Counted from the first letter of the stretch, positions 27,875 through 37,765 are shown. The stretch: DNA of 64,000 nucleotides from Fen-1298 sp963833465 (GCA_963833465.1 CAWHXW010000004.1:992001-1056000), one strand, 5' to 3'. Notes: a model not told the origin generated them from the sequence alone. Program-made: numbers and translations.

Positions 27875-29170
27875 CTAACTTATTCCTACTTGCTTAAAAA
27901 TATAATCCACACATTTCAGACTTCTTTTCGGATCAAAAAGTTCATCAATATCTTTTTGGGATAATATTTTCATTACATCTTCGCTTCCAAGAAGTAATAA
28001 TTTGAAATCTTTTTCTTCTTCCCAAACTTTCATTGCCTGTTCCTGCACGATGCGATATGCATCTTCACGCTTCATGCCTTTCTTGGTCAATGCAAGTAAA
28101 ACTTCCTGCGAAAAAATTAATCCACGCGTTGCATTTAAATTGCGTGCCATACGCTCCGGATAAACAAGAAGTTTCTCGATAATCCGGGTCATATCTGATA
28201 ATATGAAATCTAAAAGGATGCAACTATCGGGAACGATGACGCGTTCGACAGATGAGTGCGAAATATCCCGTTCATGCCAAAGTGAAATATTCTCCATTGC
28301 AGCGAGTGCATTGGAACGGAGCAACCGAGCCAATCCGGCAATGCGCTCGCAAACTATCGGATTCCGTTTATGCGGCATTGCCGAAGAACCTTTTTGTCCT
28401 TTTGAAAAATATTCTTCCGCCTCAAGCACCTCTGTTTTTTGAAGATGCCGAATTTCTGTAGCAAACTTTTCTAATGAACAACCGCAAATTGCGATTGCAT
28501 TCATAAATTCCGCGTGACGATCCCGCTGAATTATTTGTGTAGAAATTGGTGCAGGCCGCAATCTTAACTTTTCACATACATAGCGCTCGACAAAAGGATC
28601 AAGATGCTGGTACGTTCCGACAGCGCCGGATATTTTTCCTACTGAAATTGTTTCAAGCGCAGCATTCAATCTTTCAATATTACGTATTGTTTCTGCATAC
28701 CAAAGAGCTAATTTTAATCCGAATGTAATCGGCTCGGCATGGATACCATGCGTTCTGCCGATCATTACAGTGTATTTAAATTCTTTCGCACGCCGTGCAA
28801 GCACATCTTTCAATCCTTCCAATCCTTTCAGAAGCAACTCGGCGGATTGCTTCATCTGCACTGCAAGCGCTGTATCTAAAACATCGGACGAAGTCATGCC
28901 AAGATGAATAAAGCGCGATTCCGGACCAACATATTCTCCAACATTAGTCAGAAACGCGATGACATCGTGTTTCACTTCCCGTTCAATTTCAAGAATACGG
29001 GCAACATTGAAATTTCCTTTTTCTCGAATTACATTCACCGCCTCCTTCGGAACAACTCCAAGCTCAGCTTGCGCTTCGCATACCAGAGTTTCTATTTCCA
29101 GCCAAATGCGAAATTTATTTTCATCTTCCCAAATTTTTCCCATCGTAGGGCGTGTATATCGTTCTATCAT
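27875..29170 (-). CDS. purB: Adenylosuccinate lyase
   Basis: The 431-residue protein carries the fumarase/aspartase superfamily signature SSAMPHKRNP. It also has the early TSSDVLDTALA and the GRTHGIHAEP segment, all typical of PurB. It splits SAICAR and adenylosuccinate, releasing fumarate, in purine synthesis. Its ATG overlaps the htrA stop by four bases, so translation is probably coupled. Length is normal. Confidence 0.96.
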   Translation of the reverse strand: MIERYTRPTMGKIWEDENKFRIWLEIETLVCEAQAELGVVPKEAVNVIREKGNFNVARILEIEREVKHDVIAFLTNVGEYVGPESRFIHLGMTSSDVLDTALAVQMKQSAELLLKGLEGLKDVLARRAKEFKYTVMIGRTHGIHAEPITFGLKLALWYAETIRNIERLNAALETISVGKISGAVGTYQHLDPFVERYVCEKLRLRPAPISTQIIQRDRHAEFMNAIAICGCSLEKFATEIRHLQKTEVLEAEEYFSKGQKGSSAMPHKRNPIVCERIAGLARLLRSNALAAMENISLWHERDISHSSVERVIVPDSCILLDFILSDMTRIIEKLLVYPERMARNLNATRGLIFSQEVLLALTKKGMKREDAYRIVQEQAMKVWEEEKDFKLLLLGSEDVMKILSQKDIDELFDPKRSLKCVDYIFKQVGIS

Positions 29171-30378
29171 TTTCGTTCCTTTGGTGCTGCATCTAATTTT
29201 AGAGATATATCAATTGTTTTATGTTCACGAAGCACTTTAAATTTTAAATAATCACCCGGACTTAATTCGCTCATCACAGATAGAATATCGTTATCAGAAG
29301 TAACTTTTTCGCCGTTGACTTCAAGAATGACGTCACCGACTTTTAAACCTGCAGCTACAGCGGGTCCGCCGGTCTGAATGTCACTCACAATAACGCCCTG
29401 CGGCTGTTTCATCCCAAAATATTGGGCAATGCGCACATCCACGGGCTGGACATCAAATCCGGCAGTGATGCCTCTATGTGATCCTTTATTTTTTAAATCA
29501 GTTACAACTTTTTTAACTTTGTTTATCGGAATTGCAAAACCATATCCGATGTATGTACTGGTTTGCCCTGCGGTAAAAATAAGCGTGTTCATTCCAATTA
29601 CTTCACCATTGCAATTAACGAGCGGTCCACCGCTGTTACCGCCGTTAATCGCCGCATCCGTTTCAATCATATCGCGGTAGAACCGATTTTCCAATTGCCC
29701 TAACTTCATACCGGTTGCGCTGATGACTCCGACTGTCACGGTCGGTTTATCGTTAATTTCAAATAAACCAAATGGATTGCCAAATGCAATCGTCCATTCT
29801 CCAATCATCACTTCATCTGAATTCCCGAGCTTAACATACGGAAGTTCTTTACCATCGACTTTTAACAGGCAGATGTCTGTTGCAGGATCAGAGCCAATAA
29901 CTTTCGCTTTCATTTGTTTGCCGCCGGAGATCGTGATAGTGATATCTGTAGCATTGCCTGCTACATGATCGTTAGTTATAATATAACCATCCGACGAAAT
30001 GATAAAACCTGAACCAAGTTCTTTCACTTCTTGTTTATATGTACGATCTCCGAAGAATGGTTTGAAAAATGGATCGTTAAAAAATCCCGAGAACGGATCA
30101 CGAATAGTCACTTCGGCAATGACATTGATCCCGACAACTGCCGGACTGACCTTTGCCACAGCTCGAGTGATAGCATTTTGCCGCGTTGAATGGAGCTGAT
30201 CGTCTTCCTGTCCTGTTTTATCCTGCGAGTTTGATGTTTGAGAAAACGCCTGATCAAAAGTTGTATCAGCGGCGTGCGCCGGTTGAACACCGGAAGGCTT
30301 AATGATATATCCAAGTCCAAAGCCGAGAAGAAGTGGAATGGTTAAAATAATGAAGAAACGAAAATAAGGGTTATTCAT
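29167..30378 (-). CDS. Trypsin-like serine protease, HtrA/DegS type with one PDZ domain
   Basis: The protein has 403 residues. An N-terminal hydrophobic segment (about 8-26) serves as a signal anchor or signal peptide. The protease domain (about 70-285) has the triad His138 (TNDHVAG), Asp168 (ATDICLL) and Ser249 (GGNSGGPL). A single PDZ domain covers about 300-395. It is a periplasmic quality-control protease. One PDZ and a probable anchor make it DegS-like in layout, although DegP/DegQ-type cleavage of misfolded proteins is equally possible. It lies between plsY and purB in the operon. Confidence 0.93.
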   Translation of the reverse strand: MNNPYFRFFIILTIPLLLGFGLGYIIKPSGVQPAHAADTTFDQAFSQTSNSQDKTGQEDDQLHSTRQNAITRAVAKVSPAVVGINVIAEVTIRDPFSGFFNDPFFKPFFGDRTYKQEVKELGSGFIISSDGYIITNDHVAGNATDITITISGGKQMKAKVIGSDPATDICLLKVDGKELPYVKLGNSDEVMIGEWTIAFGNPFGLFEINDKPTVTVGVISATGMKLGQLENRFYRDMIETDAAINGGNSGGPLVNCNGEVIGMNTLIFTAGQTSTYIGYGFAIPINKVKKVVTDLKNKGSHRGITAGFDVQPVDVRIAQYFGMKQPQGVIVSDIQTGGPAVAAGLKVGDVILEVNGEKVTSDNDILSVMSELSPGDYLKFKVLREHKTIDISLKLDAAPKERK

Positions 30379-30407
30379 ATATCAACCTCAAAATTTTGAA
30401 ACCAAAA

Positions 30408-31025
30408 TCAAGTGATAGAAAATCGGTTTTGAATTATTTCTTTTAACGGCTGCCAATGACTCATTAAATGGATGCCGCTTATAATAAACGAAAATATCCG
30501 GTAATCAGTTGCAGAAATATTGCGTATCATCACTGCTTCAATCCAAGTCGACGGAATTACTAAAAGAATAATTGGTGCACAAATAATTGCAAGAAGATTC
30601 GCGTTTAAAATGTCATTTTTAATCCTGTACGAAAGAAACCATATTAGACACCATATAATTGTGCAACTGACACCAATTGCAAAAAAACCTCCTGCAGCAG
30701 TTGAGAGACCTCTGCCGCCATGGAATCTCAGCCAAATTGGATAATTATGACCTATTATACCACCGCTTAATGCCAAAGACTGAATCAAGAACGAACCTCC
30801 AAGAATTTGGCCGGCAATTAATGCGATAAATAATCCTTTTACAAAATCTAACAATCCCACGAGAATCCCCATCGTTTTTGATTTTGTTACCTCGAAAGCA
30901 TTCAACGCTCCGACGTTTCCACTGCCTTGTTTGCGTACATCTAACCCGCTCTTCAAACTTACAATGATAAATGCTGCCGGAAAAGAGCCGATAAAATAAC
31001 CGCAGAAAAAACTTACAAATTCCAT
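30408..31025 (-). CDS. plsY: Acyl phosphate:glycerol-3-phosphate acyltransferase PlsY
   Basis: The 205-residue integral membrane protein has about five hydrophobic helices. Family motifs present are GSFPAAFI near the start, GSGNVGALNAF (usually GSGNxGATN), and HNYPIWLRFHGGRG. It transfers the acyl group from acyl phosphate to glycerol 3-phosphate, the first step of phospholipid synthesis. It is the first gene of the operon running to rsmI. The 192 bases upstream are AT-rich and carry no gene. Confidence 0.94.
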   Translation of the reverse strand: MEFVSFFCGYFIGSFPAAFIIVSLKSGLDVRKQGSGNVGALNAFEVTKSKTMGILVGLLDFVKGLFIALIAGQILGGSFLIQSLALSGGIIGHNYPIWLRFHGGRGLSTAAGGFFAIGVSCTIIWCLIWFLSYRIKNDILNANLLAIICAPIILLVIPSTWIEAVMIRNISATDYRIFSFIISGIHLMSHWQPLKEIIQNRFSIT

Positions 31026-31217
31026 TTGAAAATCACATTATTTTTATTTTGACCAATTATTTTCTTAAGGAAAACTACGGAAAAGTGAAAGGGAAAGCAA
31101 GGTGAGGAAAAATTTGGAATTTTGAAGTCGATAAAATTAAAGAAATTTCGATCTATAAATATTTATAAATGAGCTGCTTACTGGTTCAATTTTCCGTTTG
31201 CTGAATGGCTTTCTTCT

Positions 31218-33305
31218 TTAATCCATAAATTCCCAATTCACACCCAGTCGAATATTCCTCCCCGGCATCGGATAAACAGGCGCAAGAATATATCCCGCAT
31301 TCAGGATATTGTTCCATGAAAGAGAAAGATGTGCATCACCAATTTTTACAATCATAAACAGATCAAATATTGTTGCACGGCCTATTAAAAAATTATTATA
31401 TTCAACGTACGAAAGCGTCTGCGGATCAAACCGCATACCTTGTTGACGATTGTAGAAATGCGAGCGAATTCCAAATTTAGCATCAAGTTTTTCTTTGAAA
31501 AATTTGTTACGGTAATTTACTTCTCCGGAAAGAATAATATCGGGGATTAACGTTTTAACCGTATCCAATTGTGTATAGTGTGTCAGTGTCATCACACCGA
31601 GAATTTCAAAATGATGCCAGTAAAATAATAATTTGCCATTGAGTCCCAGCGATTTAGTTTCATTAATATTCGAAATGCTTATTGCAGGCGAACCGTGCGG
31701 CGTCACTGCAGGTTGAAAAACAATCGCGTTTTTTACAGTTTGTTGAAAACCCGCAAGATTCAATTGAAGGTTCGAGTCGGCAATTATGCTGAATCCTCCT
31801 TGAAGAAAAGAATGTTGTTCCTTAACAACTGCATCTGTGCGAAAAACTGTTGAATCTCTCCAGTATCGTTCCTGTATAGTCGGGAATCTGTCATAACGCG
31901 ATGCATCAACAAATAGCGTAAGCCAATCTGCAAGAACAGATTTTACTCCGATACCGGAACTGAAATTGCTTTCGCCGTCTAATGAATTTGAGCGCAAAGA
32001 AATTGACGGAATAAAAATATTTATCAACCGCAATTCTGATTGCGCAAAAATAGATTTTTCAGTTTCGATATGCGAAGGAAGAGTTCGTGTAGAATCACTC
32101 TGCCGTCTTTCTAAATTTACGCCAGCTATGATGTGCAAAGAATTAAACGAAAGCCGCTGCTGGATACGCATTCCCCAAAAAGACGCTTTGGTCGAATCAT
32201 CAATGTAATTTTGTGGATTCCAAAATTCCCGTTCAAGAGTGCTGTAATAGAAACTTGCTTGTGTAGTGGAAGAAGAATCCGGTAATATACGCGCTATTGC
32301 TGAAAGTGTCTCATCGCGCCGTGAACGACTGTCATGCTGAAGATTATTCATGATAGTTGCAACTGCATTGTTAAAAATATTTCCTGAATCTATGTCGACA
32401 CCGCCATTAAGTCCATTGCGGGCTTTTGTGTAGAAATCAGTCAGCGATATATTTAAACGATTGGAAAAATTATAACGCAGTCGAGTGCGAACATTCCATG
32501 CATCCAAAGCTGGAACTATCAGGTTATTTACAGTTTGAGGATAATTTCCGTCTGAAGTCTGTCGCGTAAAACTAATCATCAAGTTTAGACCGCGGATAAC
32601 ATTTTGTGTAAAAAGGCCGTCCGTTAGAAGAGTTCCTTTGGGATCCTGGACAAATCTGATTCTCGTCAGCGGACGATAGCTGTTGTAAGAACGAGAAACA
32701 AAATTCAATGCCGTACCATCCTCGTCAGATGCCAAAATTGAAGTTGAGCCGGAAAGTATTTCAGTGTGATCGATAAATTCAAGCGGTAAATCCGAAAGAT
32801 TATATGTGCCGGTCACAGGATCATTCATCGGGCGTCCATCTAACATAATTCCAATGTCACGTCCGTCAGTACCAAATGCATTAAGCTGTCCCCACTTGCC
32901 CGCTTCACCCAAATCGCGATAGAAAAACCCGGGCAGATCCCATATCAAATCTCCCAAAAACCTTGCATCACTCCACAAAAATTGTTTTTGATGAAGGGCA
33001 TCTGTTGTATCGACTTCGCCGATTATTTCTCCCATTCCCCGAAGAAAACGAATCCGGACAGAATCTATTACCGTGGAATCGGTACGCGCGAGCAATGTTG
33101 TATCTGTTCCTTTTTTAAGCGTATCAACGAAGGATCGCGGTTTATGCGGATTTGAGATGACACCAGATTTTGTTGAATCTGCATGACTTACAGTTGGTTG
33201 TTGAAAATTAGGCGGTGTTTTTTCTTCGGCGTGCTGCGCATATGCGAACGCTGCAGTAATGAATAAAGAAAAAATAATTACACAAATGCGGATAATGACT
33301 TTCAA
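31218..33305 (-). CDS. TonB-dependent receptor-like outer membrane protein
   Basis: The protein has 695 residues. A signal peptide ends near AYA-QH (about residue 23). Residues ~30-85 are a linker rich in Ser, Thr and Asp, and ~95-205 resemble the plug domain, with MLDGRPMNDP and a following IEILSG-type segment. The remainder has alternating strands typical of a 22-stranded barrel, closing with an aromatic-ended strand (LGVNWEFMD). It should import a bulky nutrient or siderophore across the outer membrane. No obvious TonB box is seen. The start is 3 bases from the end of ispE, so the two may be co-transcribed. Confidence 0.85.
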   Translation of the reverse strand: MKVIIRICVIIFSLFITAAFAYAQHAEEKTPPNFQQPTVSHADSTKSGVISNPHKPRSFVDTLKKGTDTTLLARTDSTVIDSVRIRFLRGMGEIIGEVDTTDALHQKQFLWSDARFLGDLIWDLPGFFYRDLGEAGKWGQLNAFGTDGRDIGIMLDGRPMNDPVTGTYNLSDLPLEFIDHTEILSGSTSILASDEDGTALNFVSRSYNSYRPLTRIRFVQDPKGTLLTDGLFTQNVIRGLNLMISFTRQTSDGNYPQTVNNLIVPALDAWNVRTRLRYNFSNRLNISLTDFYTKARNGLNGGVDIDSGNIFNNAVATIMNNLQHDSRSRRDETLSAIARILPDSSSTTQASFYYSTLEREFWNPQNYIDDSTKASFWGMRIQQRLSFNSLHIIAGVNLERRQSDSTRTLPSHIETEKSIFAQSELRLINIFIPSISLRSNSLDGESNFSSGIGVKSVLADWLTLFVDASRYDRFPTIQERYWRDSTVFRTDAVVKEQHSFLQGGFSIIADSNLQLNLAGFQQTVKNAIVFQPAVTPHGSPAISISNINETKSLGLNGKLLFYWHHFEILGVMTLTHYTQLDTVKTLIPDIILSGEVNYRNKFFKEKLDAKFGIRSHFYNRQQGMRFDPQTLSYVEYNNFLIGRATIFDLFMIVKIGDAHLSLSWNNILNAGYILAPVYPMPGRNIRLGVNWEFMD

Positions 33306-33308
33306 GAC

Positions 33309-34172
33309 TTAGTCAGCTTCAGGTTGGTGGAACGATTTAAACGAAGGCGCTGTAATCGAAGTTTGATAATTTTTTGGGAAGGATGAAATTGCAGACAGCG
33401 CTTTCTTTTCGTTTTCAAAAAAACCGTACATCGATGAACCGCTGCCGCTCATCAGTGAAAACACTGCACCCATCCCTATCAATTTCTCTTTGATGCTGCT
33501 GAGTTCGGGATAAATTCGAAACGCCGGCAATTCAAAATCATTTTTTGCAATCGTTGCCAATTTTTGAGGATTAGAAATCTGCTTCATAAGCTTGGTTTGC
33601 AACCCGCTTGCTTTTATATTTCGCTTCGGAGCATACTGACTGTAAGCCAACGCCGTAGAAATATGAATCAGTGGTGTGACAACCGCAATCCAAAATGGAA
33701 GTGCCAGAGAAAAAGATTCCAAAATTTCTCCGCGCCCGGTGGCATACGCAGTTCCGCCTTCGATGAAAAATGGAACATCTGAACCAATCTGCCCGGCAAG
33801 TGTACGCAATTGATTTTTTGATAATCTTAATTTCCAAAATTGATTTAAACCGTAAAGTACTGCCGCTGCATCACTGCTGCCACCACCGAGTCCGGCACCG
33901 ACTGGAATATTCTTTTTCAAATTAATCATCACACCCTGTTGAATACGCCTTTCTTTTTTCAGAAGGTTTGCAGCAACGATGCAAAGATTGGATTCATCAT
34001 TCGGAACAAGAATGGAATCAGCAGTTATTTCCAATGTGTCGTGCTGTTCTATCTCAATTTCATCAAAGCAATCGATCTCGTGGAAAACTGTTTCAATATC
34101 GTGATAACCATCCGACCTTTTGCCGAGAATATTGAGACCTATATTGATTTTTGCGTACGCGCGAAGTGTCAT
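33309..34172 (-). CDS. ispE: 4-diphosphocytidyl-2-C-methyl-D-erythritol kinase
   Basis: The 287-residue GHMP kinase has the ATP-binding motif PVGAGLGGGSSDA at 90-102. The N-terminal AYAKIN-GL and the GSDVPFF segment are typical of IspE. It phosphorylates CDP-methylerythritol in the non-mevalonate isoprenoid pathway. A receptor gene follows after 3 bases. The gene is divergent from kdsA across ~124 bases. Confidence 0.95.
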   Translation of the reverse strand: MTLRAYAKINIGLNILGKRSDGYHDIETVFHEIDCFDEIEIEQHDTLEITADSILVPNDESNLCIVAANLLKKERRIQQGVMINLKKNIPVGAGLGGGSSDAAAVLYGLNQFWKLRLSKNQLRTLAGQIGSDVPFFIEGGTAYATGRGEILESFSLALPFWIAVVTPLIHISTALAYSQYAPKRNIKASGLQTKLMKQISNPQKLATIAKNDFELPAFRIYPELSSIKEKLIGMGAVFSLMSGSGSSMYGFFENEKKALSAISSFPKNYQTSITAPSFKSFHQPEAD

Positions 34173-34296
34173 ATTAATTCAAACCATTTTTAAAATAATA
34201 GATTTAAGCGGCAGATGCAAGGATTTGAATGATATTGGTTTCTTTGATTGTTCTCCCTTTTTTTCGTATGTTTTTTAACAAATAATTTTGCGTACT

Positions 34297-35136
34297 ATGA
34301 GTACATCCAACATGAAACCTGTATCTATCGGAACAATTAACATCGGCGGAAATTATCCGTTAGTTTTAATCGCGGGACCTTGCGTCGTTGAAAACCGTGA
34401 CACGATTCTTCAAACGGCAAGAATTATTCGATCAATTGCAGATCGCTGTAAAATGCCGTTTATATTCAAATCTTCATACAGGAAAGCAAACCGTTCAAGC
34501 GCCGGTTCTTTTACATCAATTGGCGACGAGAAAGCACTGCAAATTCTTGCAGAAGTGAAACGCGAATTCGGAGTACCAATTTTAACCGATATTCATTCCA
34601 CCGTTGAAGCAGCCATTGCCGCTGAAGTTGCGGATGTTTTGCAAATTCCCGCTTTTCTCTGCCGGCAAACAGAATTGCTTGAAGCCGCTGGAAAAACCGG
34701 TAAGGTTGTGAATATTAAGAAGGGACAATTCGTTGCACCGGATGATATACATCTTGCCGCAGAAAAAGTCGCCGCAACCGGCAATGATAAAATTCTATTG
34801 ACAGAACGCGGAACAACTTTCGGCTATCATAATCTCGTTGTTGACATGCGATCTTTGCCGATAATGCGAAAATCCGGATACCCCGTGGTATTAGATGCAA
34901 CTCATTCCGTACAGTTACCGGGAGGCGAAAAAAATCAGAGTGGCGGTCAACCAGAATTTATTTTTCCAATTGCACGCGCTGGTGTTGCCGCAGGATGCGA
35001 TGCGCTTTTTATCGAGGCGCATCCGAATCCGGTGGAAGCGCTAAGCGACTCTGCTAGCCAATTGAAATTGGATCTACTTGAAGAATTAGTGAGGCAAGTG
35101 AAAGCGATCGATGATTTGGTGAAGGGAAACAAATGA
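34297..35136 (+). CDS. kdsA: 3-deoxy-8-phosphooctulonate synthase (Kdo-8-P synthase)
   Basis: The enzyme condenses phosphoenolpyruvate and arabinose 5-phosphate to Kdo 8-phosphate, a step towards the LPS inner core. Motifs are AGPCVVE, FKSSYRKANRSS and TERGTTFGYHNLVVDMR. The frame can begin at TTG 34288, but ATG 34297 is preferred and gives 279 residues, normal for KdsA. It opens the LPS operon. Its stop codon overlaps the ATG of a restriction-modification cassette that separates it from kdsC. Confidence 0.95.
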   Translation: MSTSNMKPVSIGTINIGGNYPLVLIAGPCVVENRDTILQTARIIRSIADRCKMPFIFKSSYRKANRSSAGSFTSIGDEKALQILAEVKREFGVPILTDIHSTVEAAIAAEVADVLQIPAFLCRQTELLEAAGKTGKVVNIKKGQFVAPDDIHLAAEKVAATGNDKILLTERGTTFGYHNLVVDMRSLPIMRKSGYPVVLDATHSVQLPGGEKNQSGGQPEFIFPIARAGVAAGCDALFIEAHPNPVEALSDSASQLKLDLLEELVRQVKAIDDLVKGNK

Positions 35137-35495
35137 GACATTCAATTAGACGCTCGTCGTTTAAATTGGATTGCGGATGTTATGAACTTGAAGTAAGCAT
35201 TCATCTTTGGTCACAATATGGAGTTTTCTCGATCAAAGCAACCGATAAGACTTCTCGCAGATATTCTTTTGTTACAAATATAAATGGCTTAGCTTCACAG
35301 TTTCCAGGTTATGATCCACAAAATCCTTTAATGGAAAATTCAACATGGGAAAACAAATCATCAAAAGTAGAACGTTGGTATAACGAAGCTAAAAGACTTT
35401 TATCCGATAGACAATTTCAAATATATTTTATTCGTTACTTAGATGAGGACCGTTGTGCTGGTGAATGGGAAAATGTTTTGAGGAAAACGGAATGA
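35133..35495 (+). CDS. Small unknown protein in a restriction-modification cassette
   Basis: I do not recognise this 120-residue protein. It is soluble, rich in aromatic and charged residues, and starts with a basic stretch and a CGCYELEVSI segment. I see no helix-turn-helix, so a controller (C) protein is not supported. Its ATG overlaps the kdsA stop, and its stop overlaps the methyltransferase ATG (ATGA junctions), so it is almost surely translated and part of the cassette. An accessory role in specificity or in the nuclease is possible but unproven. Confidence 0.7.
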   Translation: MRHSIRRSSFKLDCGCYELEVSIHLWSQYGVFSIKATDKTSRRYSFVTNINGLASQFPGYDPQNPLMENSTWENKSSKVERWYNEAKRLLSDRQFQIYFIRYLDEDRCAGEWENVLRKTE

Positions 35496-36418
35496 AACCT
35501 GTTCTTCTTCAAGGAAATTGTTCAGCACTTTTAGAACGAGTAACATTTTTGTCGCGCTCAAAAATACAAGAAATCCATTTAACCTTCCTCGATCCACCGT
35601 TCAACCAAGACAAAGAATACAATGAGTGGGATGACGATATACCAGAGGAAGATTACTGGCGTTGGATGACCGAAGTATGTGCAAAAGTCTATGCGTTGAC
35701 AGCAGATGGTGGTGCAATATATTTTATGCAACGCGAGAAGAAAACAGAGTCCGTATTGCAATGCTTGCGCGCAACAGGTTGGACATTTCAAAATTTAATT
35801 ATCTGGAAAAAGAAGACATCGGCAGTTCCCGGAATAAATCGCTACGGCAAACATTATCAGATTATTGCATTTGCGACAAAAGAAGATCGACCCCGAGTCT
35901 TTAACCGACTAAGAATTGATCCACCACTGCCGCAAGGTTATAAATTAGAAAGAGAAAATGGTTTGTTTTTAACCGATGTATGGGATGATATTCGTGAATT
36001 AACATCAGGGTATTTTGCTGGTGACGAGGCATTGAGAGATGCTGATGGCAATAGACTCCACAAACAGCAGGCGCCGTTACAGCTCCTTGTAAGAATTATT
36101 CTTTCTTCGACTAAACCAAGCGATTCTATTCTTGATCCATTTGCGGGCACTGGAACAACGCTTATTGCAGCTCAAGGATTAAATCGTAATTCCGTCGGAA
36201 TTGAACTCGATAATAGGAATGTTAAAATCATTCAACATAGAATAGAAGAAGAACGCGAATCTGATAACGTTACAAAATTTTATAAAGAATATATTTGTAC
36301 AAAGGGTTTAGACGATATTTGGGGAAGCAGTTCTCCAAAACTGATTTCAAATGAAACAAATAAACTGCACAAGTCCAGAAAACAAACTACTTTGTTTGAA
36401 AGTCGAACAAATTCATGA
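35492..36418 (+). CDS. DNA methyltransferase, N6-adenine/N4-cytosine type (beta class)
   Basis: The frame can begin at 35465, but ATG 35492 forms an ATGA junction with the preceding stop and removes an odd N-terminal tail, giving 308 residues. Catalytic motif IV is DPPF (34-37) and the S-adenosylmethionine motif I is DPFAGTGTT (215-223). Motif IV before motif I defines the beta class. DPPF is compatible with adenine-N6 or cytosine-N4 methylation. It likely protects the host from the nuclease encoded immediately downstream. The recognition sequence cannot be inferred. Confidence 0.92.
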   Translation: MKPVLLQGNCSALLERVTFLSRSKIQEIHLTFLDPPFNQDKEYNEWDDDIPEEDYWRWMTEVCAKVYALTADGGAIYFMQREKKTESVLQCLRATGWTFQNLIIWKKKTSAVPGINRYGKHYQIIAFATKEDRPRVFNRLRIDPPLPQGYKLERENGLFLTDVWDDIRELTSGYFAGDEALRDADGNRLHKQQAPLQLLVRIILSSTKPSDSILDPFAGTGTTLIAAQGLNRNSVGIELDNRNVKIIQHRIEEERESDNVTKFYKEYICTKGLDDIWGSSSPKLISNETNKLHKSRKQTTLFESRTNS

Positions 36419-37263
36419 ATAATTCGATTTATCATTTCTTTTCACAACTTGTAAAAGAAAAAAGTAATCTAGTTTCTGTTAAACATCTGGATAAGTTTCA
36501 TTTTGATTCATCAATGCTTTCTTGCAAATGCAAGGGTAAATTTCCTGATCTTGCAATCAGATTGAACAAAGACAACAACGTTTTTTCTGGCGGAGAATTG
36601 GTTGAATTAAAAGATAGTGAAAGTTTTTCTGTTTCCTCCTTCAACTCAACTATTCCATCAGGTAACAAACCAATTGCCGAGCTTATTGCTGGTAAAAACA
36701 ATACTATACGAGAGCAAATGAAAGAGGTCGGTGACGATATTGAATCACTATCTATACGAAATGTTTTTTACTTAATCAGGGGAAGGAAAAAGAAATTCAT
36801 CAAGGTTTGTTTAGTCCATGGAAAATTTTTCGAGACCATATCTGGAGAAATGCTTATCTCTGATTCCTTTCGGCAAGCATTTGAAGAACGTATGAAAGAA
36901 GTTGGAGAGGAATTCTCGTCTGAGTTTAAAGAAAAGATCACAAAATTGTTCAGTCATCAAGATACTTTCAGCAAAGTTAGAACAGTAACGAATGCTTCTG
37001 TTCGTCTTAGATTCCGAATTATGACTGAGGTTTTAGCCGAAGGAAACTTGCTTAATTCCGCCAAGTATCCTCAAATCAAAGACAACACTCTCAATTTTCT
37101 TGTTCCATGCCATTCTGCAGAAGAAGAGAATCTCCATCTAAAAAGAATAAAGCAGGCATTTAAAGAGCGGGGCGTCAGTTCTTTTTTGAAAGACTTCGAT
37201 ATATTTACACTCAAACATTTGCTTAACGGACCGTTCCTTGTTTTTCAAACAGCAATTAAATAA
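36415..37263 (+). CDS. Putative type II restriction endonuclease (PD-(D/E)XK)
   Basis: The 282-residue product overlaps the methyltransferase stop by an ATGA junction. Residues 44-66 carry a PD-(D/E)XK signature: Pro44-Asp45, then Glu64-Leu-Lys66 in GELVELKDS after a short strand pair. Pairing with a beta-class methyltransferase makes a type II nuclease the best reading. I do not recognise a specific isoschizomer family. The region looks more AT-rich than the flanking Kdo genes, in keeping with horizontal gain. Confidence 0.75.
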   Translation: MNNSIYHFFSQLVKEKSNLVSVKHLDKFHFDSSMLSCKCKGKFPDLAIRLNKDNNVFSGGELVELKDSESFSVSSFNSTIPSGNKPIAELIAGKNNTIREQMKEVGDDIESLSIRNVFYLIRGRKKKFIKVCLVHGKFFETISGEMLISDSFRQAFEERMKEVGEEFSSEFKEKITKLFSHQDTFSKVRTVTNASVRLRFRIMTEVLAEGNLLNSAKYPQIKDNTLNFLVPCHSAEEENLHLKRIKQAFKERGVSSFLKDFDIFTLKHLLNGPFLVFQTAIK

Positions 37264-37267
37264 AAAT

Positions 37268-37765
37268 ATGGCAGCAAAAAAATATTTATCCAATCTAAAA
37301 CATATTAAACTCCTGCTCCTTGATGTGGACGGCGTAATGACAGACGGCGGAATTTATTATTCTGATTCCGGGGGCGAGTTTAAAAAATTCAATGCTCAGG
37401 ATGGATACGGTATTGTGAAACTCCAGCGAGCTGGTATTCAAGTCGGTATTATTACTGGGCGAGTTTCTAAAATCGTAAAAAGACGGGCAGAAGATTTAGG
37501 AATCACTGAAGTCTACCAAAATTTAGATAATAAAATAGATGCATACGAATCCGTTAAAAAGAAACTAAATCTTGCCGATGCGAACATCGCTTATATCGGT
37601 GATGACGAATTTGATCTTGAAGTGCTGAAATGCGTCGGATTTTCTGCCTCACCAGCGGATGCGATTCCGGTTGTTACAAAGAATGTGCATTACGTTTGTA
37701 CTCGCAGCGGCGGCAACGGCGTTGTGCGTGAAGTAATAGAATTGATTTTAAAGAATATGAAGTAA
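37268..37765 (+). CDS. kdsC: Kdo-8-phosphate phosphatase
   Basis: The frame extends back to 37238, but the ATG at 37268, just after the nuclease stop, gives the standard 165 residues. The HAD motif is LLLDVDGVMTDGG, with Asp19 and Asp21 as catalytic pair. GIITGR and the IGDDEFDLEVL segment complete the active site. It is a C0-type HAD enzyme with no cap, acting as a tetramer in the family. It hydrolyses Kdo 8-phosphate to Kdo. Confidence 0.94.
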   Translation: MAAKKYLSNLKHIKLLLLDVDGVMTDGGIYYSDSGGEFKKFNAQDGYGIVKLQRAGIQVGIITGRVSKIVKRRAEDLGITEVYQNLDNKIDAYESVKKKLNLADANIAYIGDDEFDLEVLKCVGFSASPADAIPVVTKNVHYVCTRSGGNGVVREVIELILKNMK

